Shown here piece by piece: positions 26,100 to 35,033 of a DNA stretch of 64,000 bases (position 1 is its first letter; each line of letters starts with the position of its first letter). Origin of the DNA: Rhodococcus wratislaviensis (GTDB taxonomy: Bacteria; Actinomycetota; Actinomycetes; Mycobacteriales; Mycobacteriaceae). The notes under the pieces were generated by a model. It had not been told where the DNA came from. It saw only the letters and a list, made by a program, of their open reading frames with translations, and ran no database searches. The stretch lies in contig NZ_UAUI01000001.1 of NCBI RefSeq assembly GCF_900455735.1, forward strand, positions 310,001 to 374,000. The letters run 5' to 3'. Position numbers and translations under genes: made by a program.

Positions 26100-27674
26100 A
26101 TGCTGATCGCGCGGACAGGCCCAGGAAGTGCCCGGCGAGGTGTAGCGACCGCGGCCCTGGCGGTATCGGTCGTCCTCGGCGTCGCGACGAGCCCCGCGCC
26201 TGCCATCGCGTCAGCCGAGACGTTCTTCTTCGACGACGTCGGTTCGACGGCCGTTCCGCGGGCGAACTGCGGTCCCGGTTCGCTGCCGGAAACGGGTTTG
26301 CAGGGCGACGTTCCGGCCGAGGACCGAAACAACGGCCGAAGCACTCAGGGGTATCGATGCAACATGTCGCTGGTCGGAGGCCTACAGGATCGCGGTGGCG
26401 GCCTGCTGTCGGTGACCTACGACCACTGCTCCTACACCAGCACGTTCTTCCCCGGGAACCTGCTCAACCCCACCACGCCGGGCGTACAGGTGCTCGACGT
26501 GTCGAACCCCGCGCAGCCGGTGTTGTCCACGACGCTGAACGAGCCCGCGATGCTGGGCGGAACCTGGGAAAGCCTGAAGGTCAACAAGGCACGCAAGTTG
26601 CTCGCGGCCACGGCGGTGCCGATCGCTGCCGGCACCGGTTACTTCTCCGTCTACGACATTTCCGACTGCGCCCACCCCCGGTTGCTCAACCGTGGTGCCG
26701 GTACCGACGCCACGATGCCACTGCCGTTCATCTCCCATGAGGGCGGCTTCTCCCCGGACGGCAACACCTACTGGGTGTCCGGCCCCGCACCGGGATTCCT
26801 CACCGCCATCGACATCAGAAACCCGGCCTCGCCGCGGATCATCTGGCAGGGATTACACGGACTCGGCGGGCACGGATTCGGCATCACCCCCGACGGGAAC
26901 CGGATGTACCTGTCGAATCTCGGTGGGATCACCGTCCTCGACATCAGTGCGGTGCAACGCGGCGACCCGTATCCCACGGTGCCGCAGGTCGCCACCTACC
27001 TGTGGACCGACGGCTTCTTCAACCAGCACAGCATCCCGGTCACATATGGGGACAAGCCCTACATCTTCACAGTCGACGAAACCGGCGGTGGTGGAATCAA
27101 AGTGTTCGACGTCGCCGACCCGGCGCACGCCGAGATCGTGCAGAAGATCAAGCTCGAGATCCAGCTTCCGGCCAATACCGCCGCCAACCTTCGGTCGTCG
27201 CAAGGCGGCTCGGTGTTCTCCTACGATCCGCACTACTGCGTGGTCGACCGCCCAGCCGACCCGACCGCGCTCGCGTGCTCCTGGGAATCGTCCGGGATCC
27301 GCGTGTTCGATGTTCGCGATCTGAGCCGCATCAGCGAGATCGCCTACTACAACCCGCCGGCACAGACCGGCAAGAACGTTCAGCTCACCAACTCACCGCA
27401 CGCACTGTCCTCGCTGATCGGTGTCTCACTCTTCAATTTCGTTCCGCTCGCCCGCGCCGTCTTCGAGGGCAAGACGGACCCTCGGGTCGCGTTCGGACCG
27501 CGCGCCGGAATGGTCGCGTTCGGCGACCTGTCCGCGGACTGGTGCTTCTCGCCTCCGGAGTTCCACGGCAACCAGATCTTGAGCTCGTGCAGCGACAACG
27601 GCTTCATGGCGTTGCAGCTCGACGACGCCGTTTATCAACCACCGGCGAATCAGGCTTCGACCTATGGGCAGTGA
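26100..27674 (+). CDS. Secreted LVIVD-repeat beta-propeller protein
   Basis: A 524-residue exported protein with a signal peptide (residues 1-40, ending AIASA). The mature part has repeated units of LVIVD type (VQVLDVSNPAQPVL, TAIDIRNPASPRI, ITVLDISAV, GIKVFDVADPAHAEI, GIRVFDVRDLSRI) that build a seven-blade-like propeller. The function of such proteins is mostly unknown. GGGGGGAG before the ATG at 26100 is a strong ribosome site. Its stop overlaps the following DUF305 gene, so the two are co-translated. Confidence 0.85.
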   Translation: MLIARTGPGSARRGVATAALAVSVVLGVATSPAPAIASAETFFFDDVGSTAVPRANCGPGSLPETGLQGDVPAEDRNNGRSTQGYRCNMSLVGGLQDRGGGLLSVTYDHCSYTSTFFPGNLLNPTTPGVQVLDVSNPAQPVLSTTLNEPAMLGGTWESLKVNKARKLLAATAVPIAAGTGYFSVYDISDCAHPRLLNRGAGTDATMPLPFISHEGGFSPDGNTYWVSGPAPGFLTAIDIRNPASPRIIWQGLHGLGGHGFGITPDGNRMYLSNLGGITVLDISAVQRGDPYPTVPQVATYLWTDGFFNQHSIPVTYGDKPYIFTVDETGGGGIKVFDVADPAHAEIVQKIKLEIQLPANTAANLRSSQGGSVFSYDPHYCVVDRPADPTALACSWESSGIRVFDVRDLSRISEIAYYNPPAQTGKNVQLTNSPHALSSLIGVSLFNFVPLARAVFEGKTDPRVAFGPRAGMVAFGDLSADWCFSPPEFHGNQILSSCSDNGFMALQLDDAVYQPPANQASTYGQ

Positions 27675-28317
27675 CGCCATGTCCTCATCGTTCCGCCGTC
27701 CCCTCGTCCTTCTGCTGTGCGCCATCGTGCTCGGTGCTGCCGGGGTCGCCGCCGGAATGTTGCTGCAGTCGGAGCGCGACACGAACCCCGGCGGGGTCCA
27801 GTTGTCATCAGCGGACATCGGCTTCGCACAGGACATGTCGGTGCACCATGAGCAGGCCGTGCTGATCGCCCAGACGCTGCCGCAGGACGTCGATCCGCAG
27901 GTCCGGGTCATCGCCGACCAGATCGTCGTCACACAGACCTCCGAGATCGCGACGATGCGCGGCTGGCTCAACCTCTTCGACGAGCCGTTCACCACCCCGC
28001 ACCCGATGCAGTGGATGCACGGATCGGATCACGCCATGAGCGACCCGGGCGGCGCACCCATGCCGGGAGCAGCGAGTACCAACGAGATCACCCAGCTCGC
28101 CCGCCTGCGCGGAGCAGATGCCGAGACACTGTTTCTACAGCTCATGATTCGGCACCACCAAGGGGGCGTCGACATGGCCGAGGCCGCCACCCACGCGGTT
28201 GCATCCGAACCGATCCGCCGCATCGCACGCGGGATGATCCGCGACCAGAGCAATGAAATCGCGGTGATGACAGCCATACTCGACACTCGAAACGCGAGAC
28301 CGCTCCCCCACCCGTGA
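27664..28317 (+). CDS. DUF305 family exported protein
   Basis: A 217-residue protein with an N-terminal membrane anchor (about 13-33) and a DUF305 four-helix domain. Family motifs are DIGFAQDMSVHHEQAV and FLQLMIRHHQGGVDMA, whose His and Met residues suggest metal binding, often discussed for copper. It overlaps the LVIVD gene by 11 bases (27664-27674); an in-frame ATG at 27679 would give a five-residue shorter protein. The pairing suggests both act together outside the membrane. Confidence 0.87.
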   Translation: MGSDAMSSSFRRPLVLLLCAIVLGAAGVAAGMLLQSERDTNPGGVQLSSADIGFAQDMSVHHEQAVLIAQTLPQDVDPQVRVIADQIVVTQTSEIATMRGWLNLFDEPFTTPHPMQWMHGSDHAMSDPGGAPMPGAASTNEITQLARLRGADAETLFLQLMIRHHQGGVDMAEAATHAVASEPIRRIARGMIRDQSNEIAVMTAILDTRNARPLPHP

Positions 28318-28626
28318 GGAGTTGAGGCTCTCGACCGGCACACCTCGAAAGACCACCCACGATCGTGTGCCGACGGTAGTCGCCCCCTCGGGTGCGTCCG
28401 CCCTTGCCCGGCCGCGGCGACTGTAGAAGCATTTCCGTAGGTGGACGCCGTCCGGCGACTACATGTCACGCCACTGCCGGGATCGAAACGGTGCAACCCG
28501 CGACGGCGTCCCCTGGGTCGCGGGTTGGTCCTGCCGACGGCTGCGGCGGGCCCGAGGAGGAAGCGTGGGAGCTCTGCTCGCACGCATCCCGGCCATCGGC
28601 AGCCGACGCTACCGATCGGAGAAACT
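28318..28626. other. Intergenic region before the SDR gene
   Basis: About 310 bases without a supported gene. A frame open from 28441 runs into the SDR gene but its codon use before 28627 is poor and no ribosome site precedes it. I see no clear promoter, palindrome or terminator hairpin. It probably contains the promoter of the SDR/VOC pair. Confidence 0.5.
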
Positions 28627-29385
28627 ATGACCACCGAAACCACTCCAGTCTCCATCCAGCGCGAGCCGGAACTGGCCGGACAAACCGTGGTCGTGATCGG
28701 CGGCAGCGCAGGCATCGGCCTCGAAACAGCTCGCCGCGCCCGCGCCGAGGGCGCCGAGGTCGTCCTCACCGGCCGCAACCCCGACCGGCTCGAGCAAGCA
28801 GCGACAGAAGTCGGCGCGCAACGCACCGCGGCCTTCGACGCCAACGACACGGCCTCCTTGGCGAGGTTCTTCCAGGAGCTGCCGACACCGATCGACCACG
28901 TGCTGGTCACGGCCGGGGGCCCGCGCTACGCGCCGCTGCTCGAGATGGACTCCGACGAGGTGCGCGAGCAACTCAGCGGACATGTGGTGCTGGGGCTCGA
29001 GGTCGCGCGCAACGCGGCGAGCAAGATGAGGCCCGGAGGCACGCTGCTACTCATGGGCGGAACCGGTGGCCGGCGCATCGGTCACGGACTGGGGATCGCC
29101 TCCGCCGCCACTGCGGCACTTCCCCCGTTCACGGCGGCCCTCGCGCTCGAGCTCGCGCCGGTGCGCGTCAACCTCATCGCCGCCGGCTTCGTCGACACCC
29201 CGCTGTCGGCTTCGCTGCTCGGAGATCGACTGGACGAGCGCCGGAACGAATTGCGGGCAACGCTTCCGATCGGCCGGGTCGTCGGCCCCACCGACGTCGC
29301 CGCACTGGCCGTCCACATCATGAGCAACACCGCGCTCACCGGTGCGACGTACGACATCGACGGTGGTCAGCAGTTCGTCTCCTGA
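28627..29385 (+). CDS. SDR family oxidoreductase lacking the catalytic Tyr-Lys pair
   Basis: A 252-residue Rossmann protein: cofactor loop VVIGGSAGIGLETARRA, then VLVTAGGP in place of the NNAG strand, and C-terminal GFVDTPLS and TGATYDIDGGQQ. Where classical SDRs have Y-x-x-x-K, the aligned stretch (GIASAATAALPPFTAALALEL) has Ala and Thr, so hydride transfer by the standard mechanism is unlikely. This subfamily is widespread but uncharacterised. GGAGAAACT precedes the ATG at 28627. It is followed by a VOC gene, probably in one operon. Confidence 0.8.
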   Translation: MTTETTPVSIQREPELAGQTVVVIGGSAGIGLETARRARAEGAEVVLTGRNPDRLEQAATEVGAQRTAAFDANDTASLARFFQELPTPIDHVLVTAGGPRYAPLLEMDSDEVREQLSGHVVLGLEVARNAASKMRPGGTLLLMGGTGGRRIGHGLGIASAATAALPPFTAALALELAPVRVNLIAAGFVDTPLSASLLGDRLDERRNELRATLPIGRVVGPTDVAALAVHIMSNTALTGATYDIDGGQQFVS

Positions 29386-29460
29386 TGTCCAGACATCGAA
29401 ACGTGGGTGGGTCGAAGTACCACCCCGATCAATCCCCAACTCGACCAGAGAGGCAACCAA

Positions 29461-30093
29461 ATGAGCACGAATGAAGTTCACACCAACGAAGCGACCGACA
29501 CGAATGTCGTGTCAGTCGACATGAAGCTGGAGGTCGTCGTCATCCCTGTCACGGATGTCGACCGCGCTACCGAGTTCTACACCCGGCTCGGTTGGAGACA
29601 AGACGTCACACCGCCGGGATCCGGCGTCGTCCAGTTCACCCCGCCCGGCGCCGACGCCTCGATCCATTTCGGCGCCGACCTCACAACGGCCGCACCCGGT
29701 TCCGCCAAGGGATACCTCATCGTCTCCGACATCGAGGCTGCCCGTGACCAGCTGGTTGCCGCCGGCATCGAGGTGACCCTGTTCCACCTCGGCACGGACG
29801 GCCCAGGCGACGGGCTGGACCCGGACCGTCGCAGCTACTTCTCGCTGGCGTCGTTCAGCGACCCCGACGGCAACGCCTGGGTGCTGCAGGAGATCACCAC
29901 CCGGCTTCCCGGGCGCATCGACACCGCCGTCACCTCGTTCGGCTCTGCACGCGACCTCGCAACCGCGCTCCGGCGCGCGGCGGCCGCCCACGGCGGGCAC
30001 GAAGAGCGCACCGGTGAGGAAGACCCGAACTGGCCCGACTGGTACGCCGAGTACATGGCCGCCGAACAGTCCGGGGCCGACCTGCCCACGTGA
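29461..30093 (+). CDS. VOC (glyoxalase/bleomycin-resistance) family protein
   Basis: A 210-residue protein. One VOC domain covers about 21-145: KLEVVVIPVTDVDRATEFYTRLGW, SIHFGADL, GYLIVSDIEAARDQLVAAGI, SFSDPDGNAWVLQEI. A C-terminal helical extension (150-210) is Ala/Glu-rich. Metal ligands of true glyoxalases are not obvious, so the activity is unknown. It follows the SDR gene by 75 bases; this SDR-VOC pair recurs in actinobacteria, which suggests a common pathway, perhaps detoxification. Confidence 0.8.
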   Translation: MSTNEVHTNEATDTNVVSVDMKLEVVVIPVTDVDRATEFYTRLGWRQDVTPPGSGVVQFTPPGADASIHFGADLTTAAPGSAKGYLIVSDIEAARDQLVAAGIEVTLFHLGTDGPGDGLDPDRRSYFSLASFSDPDGNAWVLQEITTRLPGRIDTAVTSFGSARDLATALRRAAAAHGGHEERTGEEDPNWPDWYAEYMAAEQSGADLPT

Positions 30094-30353
30094 GGAGTTG
30101 TGAACGCCACGGCCATCTGCCGTGTCCACCGCGAGGCAGGCCATCTCCGACTCGCCCGAGCGGATCGAGCCATCCGCACGCGACCGTCACGAACTCCGTT
30201 GCTGCACAGTACTTTCGAGAACCCTCGCGCCGGGGATCCGCCGGATGTCGGGACGTTCGGTGAGGGACCTCGCGGCGGCACGACGACCGGAGCAGATCGC
30301 GCCGTCCATTCGAGGTGAGTCACAACTCGTCGACGCACGGCGATATCCAGACC

Positions 30354-31061
30354 ATGAGAGGCGACACGCGCACACTGATTCCGTTCGTGGCAATGGTGAC
30401 ATGCATCGCCCTTGCTGCGGGCTGCCAGTCGACCAGCGAACACACCGGATCCGTCGACGGGACGACGATCCCGTGGGCCACGGTCCCCGCCGCACAGTCC
30501 GGTGGAGGTGCCGCGCCCCACCCACCGGATCCTCCCCCACCGACGGACCCGAACGTGGGTCCCGGTTCCCCCGATCCTCCCACACCGACAACACCGACAA
30601 CACCGGGCCCGACGATATCCGGCATCCCAATCTTCCCGCACACAGCGCTGGTGACTCCACCCGTCCCCGGAGTTACGGCCAGTGGCGTGCACGTCGAGCG
30701 GCACGACGGGTTCGATCGCATCGTCTACGACTTCGGCGGCACATACGCGCCTGGCTGGCGCGCCGAATACGTCGCCGAGGCAACGCAACGCGGTCGAGAG
30801 ACCGCGACACGAATCAACGGTCGATCGATACTGCAGATCTACTTCTTCGACACGGACTCCTCGGCCGAGAGTGGGATCGCCGCGTACAACGGACCGAACC
30901 CCTTGTCGGACCCCGCGGCGTACAGCGTCGTCGAGGTACACCTCACACCGAATTACGAGAGAGGCACCCAGTCGTTCGTCGGCCTCCGTACCGACTACCC
31001 GCAGTTCCAGGTCACGACTCTCACAGAACCGACGAGAATCGCCGTCGACATCCACGACTAG
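30354..31061 (+). CDS. Secreted lipoprotein with AMIN-like domain
   Basis: A 235-residue lipoprotein: signal peptide with lipobox LAAGC (Cys24), a long Pro/Thr linker (residues 50-85) and a C-terminal beta-rich domain (about 95-235; GVHVERHDGFDRIVYDF, YPQFQVTTLTEPTRIAVDIHD). The last element is typical of AMIN-like domains that bind peptidoglycan or sit in cell-wall complexes. Role unknown. The ATG at 30354 starts a proper signal peptide; the GTG at 30315 would add 13 unneeded residues. Confidence 0.75.
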   Translation: MRGDTRTLIPFVAMVTCIALAAGCQSTSEHTGSVDGTTIPWATVPAAQSGGGAAPHPPDPPPPTDPNVGPGSPDPPTPTTPTTPGPTISGIPIFPHTALVTPPVPGVTASGVHVERHDGFDRIVYDFGGTYAPGWRAEYVAEATQRGRETATRINGRSILQIYFFDTDSSAESGIAAYNGPNPLSDPAAYSVVEVHLTPNYERGTQSFVGLRTDYPQFQVTTLTEPTRIAVDIHD

Positions 31062-31164
31062 CACCGCATTCGGGCACTCGTCGCCCCGGCAGAGATTGCA
31101 TTCCCGGGGCGACACGAGCCGACTTTCGTGACAGATCGTCAAACTCGTTGACATACTTGAAGTG

Positions 31165-31713
31165 ATGACTATCCGGATAACGCTCGACGGCTTTCACAAG
31201 GATGCGATCTCGATGCGAGATAACAGGCCCGCAACCTCCGCACTGCAGCTCTACCGCACCTTTCAGCACCAGCACCCCCGAACTCCGGTCCCGGCCGACT
31301 ACGTCACCGAATGCGGTTTCCGACTGGGACGTTGGCAGGACCGCCAGCGGATTGCCCGCATGCTCGGCACACTGCCGCCCCAGCGCATCGAGCAACTCGA
31401 CGCGATCGGATTTCTGTGGAGTGATGACGACGACCCACTTCCGGCCGTGTCACGTACCGACGCCAAGCGGCGACGGATGCTCACCGCCATCGCCGCCTAC
31501 CGCGAAGAACACGGCAACGCACTTGTTCCCGCGAACTATGTCACCGCAGACGGTGAACAGGTGGGCCAATGGCTCTACCGGGCGGTGAAGAAGTGGAGGG
31601 CCGACGCCTTGCCGGACAAGGAGCGTCGCACACTATCCGTGCTCGGCGTCTCCCCCGGTCCACGACCACGAGGCCCCCGAACATCAGCACACCTTGTCGG
31701 ACACGTGAGGTAA
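31165..31713 (+). CDS. Protein with two helicase-associated (HA) domains
   Basis: A 182-residue protein with two HA repeats (about 25-90 and 98-160). Each has the pattern Y...H...PA.YVT..G...G.W...R, then a Leu-rich helix and, in the first, IEQLDAIGFLW. HA repeats usually occur in long arrays in large actinobacterial helicase-like proteins and may bind nucleic acid. Here they stand alone without a helicase domain. The ATG at 31165 has no ribosome site; CATACT at 31152-31157 would allow a leaderless transcript. Confidence 0.75.
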   Translation: MTIRITLDGFHKDAISMRDNRPATSALQLYRTFQHQHPRTPVPADYVTECGFRLGRWQDRQRIARMLGTLPPQRIEQLDAIGFLWSDDDDPLPAVSRTDAKRRRMLTAIAAYREEHGNALVPANYVTADGEQVGQWLYRAVKKWRADALPDKERRTLSVLGVSPGPRPRGPRTSAHLVGHVR

Positions 31714-31767
31714 GGCGGACAGCACGCAGGCCGAATAGTGTTGCTGTACAGATGTTCGAGTATCAGG

Positions 31768-32406
31768 TCATTCCCCGGACAGGTCGGCCGAAAGATCCCG
31801 AACCTCGACACCTGCAGGAATCTCGACCTCGGCGACCAACTCGGGCCGGTCGTCGAATTCGAGACGAAGAGCGCGGCACATGGTCGCGTGCATGTCGTAG
31901 AGGCTGGTGATGTAGGTCAGTTCCAGAATCTCGGGATCCGTCAGGTGGGTCTTCAGGACCGCGAATACCTCGTCCGGTACCCGGCCGCCGTCGTACACGA
32001 GGCCGTCGGTGTAGGCAAGCACGGCCCGCTCGAGTGCGGAGAAGCAGTCGCTGATCTGCCAGTGCGGAACGGCCGCGATCTTCCCCTCGGGCATCCCGAG
32101 GGAACGCATCTGCTTGCAGTGCTGAGAGAAGACGAATTGGCTTCCGCGCGCGTACCCGGCCCGGCCCTGCCCCAGTTCGCGCAGCAGCGGGTCCAGGGAG
32201 GCATTGCGGTAGAGCGAGAACCCGCGTACGGCGTGCCGGAACACATCCGGCGACTGGGCGAATACGGTCCACCAGTCGCCGGGAGTGCCGTGGACGGTGC
32301 CGTGATCGACGGCGGGATCTTTGTCAGGCCCGAACAGTCGATCGTAGAAGAAGAGGATCTTCTCGTCGGCGACTTCGGCGCGGGGCACTTCACGTAAGCG
32401 GGGCAC
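31768..32406 (-). CDS. Carboxymuconolactone decarboxylase/AhpD-like family protein
   Basis: A 212-residue helical protein of the CMD fold (FRHAVRGFSLYRN, LRELGQGRAGYARGSQFVFSQHC, FSALERAVLAYTD). The C-x-x-C pair of AhpD is not present: the first position is Ser, so peroxidase activity is unlikely and a lactone-decarboxylase-like or other role remains. It starts with GTG at 32406 after AGGAG and follows the VOC gene by 28 bases, forming a two-gene minus-strand unit transcribed away from the TetR gene and probably under its control. Confidence 0.8.
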   Translation of the reverse strand: MPRLREVPRAEVADEKILFFYDRLFGPDKDPAVDHGTVHGTPGDWWTVFAQSPDVFRHAVRGFSLYRNASLDPLLRELGQGRAGYARGSQFVFSQHCKQMRSLGMPEGKIAAVPHWQISDCFSALERAVLAYTDGLVYDGGRVPDEVFAVLKTHLTDPEILELTYITSLYDMHATMCRALRLEFDDRPELVAEVEIPAGVEVRDLSADLSGE

Positions 32407-32434
32407 TGCGGCTCCTTTCGGACGGCGGGCAGGG

Positions 32435-33001
32435 TCAGGATGCGGTGGGTACGCGCCGGTCGGCGGCGGTCCTCGGTTCGTGCGAGACATCGGCTTCGGT
32501 GAAGGTGCGGGTCCAGCAGGCGAATTCGAGCAGGACGCCATCCGGGTCCTGGAAATAGAACGAGCGCACGAAGGTGCCCGGGTGCACGTGCCGGGACACG
32601 CCGGAGGGACTGTCGTCGTGGTTGAGTATCCGGCTGACCTTGATTCCTTCGGCCTGCATCCGGCTGTAGTACTCGTCGAACTGTTCCGGGGGCACCGCGA
32701 ACGCGACGTGATTCATCGATCCCACCGCACTGGCGAGTTCGCCCTCGTCGGGCAGTCCTTTGGGGGCGGCGAGACCGGGCGCGGCCTCGGGGGAATCGGC
32801 TAGCCAGAAGAAGGCAATGGTGTTGCCGTTGCCGCAGTCGAAGAAGAAGTGCTGACCCAGGTCCCCCGGCAGCTCGATGGTCTTGATCAGGGGCATGCCC
32901 AACACGCCCGAGTAGAAATCGATGGTGCGTTGCATGTCCGAGCACACCAGCGCGAGGTGGTTGATACCACGAAGTTCGTACTTGGAGTTCGAAGTGCTCA
33001 T
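32435..33001 (-). CDS. VOC family protein, extradiol-dioxygenase-like
   Basis: A 188-residue vicinal-oxygen-chelate protein: GINHLALVCSDMQRTIDFYSGVLGMPLI at the start, MNHVAFAVPPEQFDEYY in the middle and FVRSFYFQDPDGVLLEF near the end. Two His (H15, H97) and the late Glu (LLEF) form a plausible metal triad, so dioxygenase, isomerase or lyase activity is possible. It is the first gene transcribed leftwards from the operator at 33048-33067. Confidence 0.82.
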   Translation of the reverse strand: MSTSNSKYELRGINHLALVCSDMQRTIDFYSGVLGMPLIKTIELPGDLGQHFFFDCGNGNTIAFFWLADSPEAAPGLAAPKGLPDEGELASAVGSMNHVAFAVPPEQFDEYYSRMQAEGIKVSRILNHDDSPSGVSRHVHPGTFVRSFYFQDPDGVLLEFACWTRTFTEADVSHEPRTAADRRVPTAS

Positions 33002-33047
33002 AGCGGTCCTTCCGATGTGGTGAAGTCGTCGCGAGAAGGGTTAAAAA

Positions 33048-33067
33048 ATGACTTGACAGTCATGTCA
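33048..33067. promoter_or_regulatory. Probable TetR operator, left end of the catabolic island
   Basis: The 20-nt element ATGAC-T-TGACAGTCATGTCA contains the 14-bp palindrome TGACA-GTCA-TGTCA. It lies between the divergent VOC gene (start 33001) and TetR gene (start 33088) and overlaps a -35-like ATGACA (minus strand), followed 17 bp on by TTTAAC. The same element, with one mismatch, recurs at 46372-46391. Occupancy should block transcription both ways. Confidence 0.8.
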
Positions 33068-33087
33068 TCTATTGGGAGAGTTTGTCT

Positions 33088-33723
33088 GTGAGCAAGTCAT
33101 CTGTCAATACCCCGTCCACGCCGGCGACGGCCGACACCCTGACCGCGCGTGGTCGCAAGACGCGTGACGCACTCCTCGACGCCGCGCAGAAGGTGTTCGA
33201 GACGGTCGGATTCCTCGACACCAGGGTCGAACACATCGCCCAGGAGGCGAAGGTCTCCTACGGCACCTTCTACCGCTATTTCGAGTCGAAGGACGACGTG
33301 TTCCGGGAGCTGAGCACGCGACTGTTCGAGGACATGCACCGCCGGGAGCCGACCGATACGGATTTGTCTCCGGCGGAGAAGCTGATCGCCTCCAACCGCT
33401 CGTACTATCAGGCCTATCGCCGAAACGCCCGACTGATGGCGATCGTCGAACAGGTCGCGACGTTCAACGCCGAGTTCCGCGAACTCCGACACGAGCACCG
33501 TCGTCAGTTGATCGACCGGACCTCCCGCGCCATCGCACGCTGGCAGCAGGACGGCCTGGTGACGGCCACCCTCGACCCGGTACTGGCCGCCCGCGCCATG
33601 GCCGCCATGGTCGACCACACCCTGTACCTGTGGTTGATCCAGGGCGACGAGGCCGACGAGGCGGCTCTGCTCGACACCCTCGACCAGATGTGCCTCGGCG
33701 CACTCGGGCTGAACCGGGATTGA
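33088..33723 (+). CDS. TetR family transcriptional regulator
   Basis: A 211-residue repressor. The DNA-binding domain is at about 20-70: RGRKTRDALLDAAQKVFETVGF, RVEHIAQEAKVSYGTFYRYFESKDDVF. The C-terminal ligand domain is helical. I start with the GTG at 33088 (GGGAGAG upstream); a TTG at 33082 is in frame. It heads the plus-strand operon and should bind the palindromes at 33048 and 46372, controlling both arms of the island. The inducer is probably the acyl-CoA of the substrate; that is inference. Confidence 0.88.
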   Translation: MSKSSVNTPSTPATADTLTARGRKTRDALLDAAQKVFETVGFLDTRVEHIAQEAKVSYGTFYRYFESKDDVFRELSTRLFEDMHRREPTDTDLSPAEKLIASNRSYYQAYRRNARLMAIVEQVATFNAEFRELRHEHRRQLIDRTSRAIARWQQDGLVTATLDPVLAARAMAAMVDHTLYLWLIQGDEADEAALLDTLDQMCLGALGLNRD

Positions 33724-33767
33724 GCACCGAATTTTTCATCCCTTCTCATCCCCCAAAGGCAAGCACC

Positions 33768-35033
33768 ATGACAACGCATGCGCCGCCCTCGACCGCCACT
33801 GATGAGATCCCCCCGGGCGCACTCGACGGCCTGCGGGTACTCGAACTGGGCACCTTGATCGCCGGCCCCTACTGCGGACGACTGCTCGGAGACATGGGGG
33901 CCGACATCATCAAGATCGAGGCCCCGGATCGTCCTGACCCACTGCGGGATTGGGGGCAGGCAGAGGGTGGACACCAGTACTTCTGGTCCGTGCACGCCCG
34001 CAACAAGCGATGCGTCAATCTCGACCTGCGAACCGAAGCAGGACGGCAGATCTTCCTCGACCTCGTCGCCACCGCCGACGTCGTCGTCGAGAGCTTCCGG
34101 CCCGGAACCCTCGAACGCTGGGGCGTCGGCTACGACGTCCTGCGGGAGATCAACCGGAGGCTGGTCTTGGCACGGGTCTCCGGATACGGCCAGACCGGGC
34201 CGTACGCCGGCCGTCCCGGATACGCCTCGGTCGCCGAAGGCATCAGCGGATTGCGCCACCTCAACGGGTTTCCCGGACAGGCGCCGCCGCGGCTCGCCCT
34301 CTCCCTCGGAGACAGCCTCGCCGGGATGTTCGCCTTCCAGGGTGTCCTCGCGGCACTGATCGCGCGCGAGCGCACCGGACGGGGACAGATCGTCGACGCC
34401 GCGCTCACCGAGGCAGCCCTGGCAATCCAGGAATCCACCGTTCCGGACTACCACAAGACCGGGCACGTCCGGCAGCCCTCCGGCACCCGACTCGATCGCG
34501 TCGCACCGTCCAATCTGTACCGGACGCAGGACGGACTGTGGGTGATCATCGCGGCCAACCAGGACACCCTGTTCGCGCGCCTCGCTGCCGCGATGGGTCG
34601 TCCGGAGCTGGCCACCGACATCCGCTACGCCACCCACACGGCGCGCGGTGATCACCAGGACGAACTCGACGCGCTCATCGCGGAGTGGGCGGCCGGCTTC
34701 CCGGCCACTGACCTGATCGAACTGTTGACCAAGTTCGAGGTGGTCACCGGACCGGTCAACACCGTTGCCGAGGTACTGGCCGACCCGCAGTTCAACGCAC
34801 GCGAGATTTTCGTCGACCATGTCGACCCGTCCGTCGGGCCCGGAGACGAAGGATTCGACCCGGAACCGGTGAAGGGAGTCGGGGTCATCCCGAAACTCAG
34901 CGAGACCGCGGGCGGGGTCCGCTGGGGCGGGCCAAGCAGACCGGGAACCCACACCGACGAGGTCCTCACCGAGCTCCTCGGTTACGACGCCGAACGGCTC
35001 GCCGCGCTGCGCGATCAGGGCACGATCTCATGA
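33768..35033 (+). CDS. Family III CoA-transferase (CaiB/BaiF)
   Basis: A 421-residue CoA-transferase: LDGLRVLELGTLIAGPYCGRLLGDMGADIIKIE at the start, NKRCVNLDL, VVVESFRPGTLERWG, and LSLGDSLAGMFA, whose Asp is the probable acyl-anhydride nucleophile. C-terminal elements (VVTGPVNTVAEVLADPQ, RPGTHTDEVL) are standard. It moves CoA from a donor thioester to a carboxylate. It follows TetR by 44 bases and its stop overlaps the start of the HMG-CoA lyase gene (ATGA). An acyl-CoA ligase in the opposite arm offers a second way of activation. Confidence 0.88.
   Translation: MTTHAPPSTATDEIPPGALDGLRVLELGTLIAGPYCGRLLGDMGADIIKIEAPDRPDPLRDWGQAEGGHQYFWSVHARNKRCVNLDLRTEAGRQIFLDLVATADVVVESFRPGTLERWGVGYDVLREINRRLVLARVSGYGQTGPYAGRPGYASVAEGISGLRHLNGFPGQAPPRLALSLGDSLAGMFAFQGVLAALIARERTGRGQIVDAALTEAALAIQESTVPDYHKTGHVRQPSGTRLDRVAPSNLYRTQDGLWVIIAANQDTLFARLAAAMGRPELATDIRYATHTARGDHQDELDALIAEWAAGFPATDLIELLTKFEVVTGPVNTVAEVLADPQFNAREIFVDHVDPSVGPGDEGFDPEPVKGVGVIPKLSETAGGVRWGGPSRPGTHTDEVLTELLGYDAERLAALRDQGTIS

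Noticed and set aside
33504..34952. 482-codon minus-strand open frame
   Set aside because: Antisense shadow of the TetR and CoA-transferase genes; high GC leaves long stop-free antisense frames, and the sequence has no family features.
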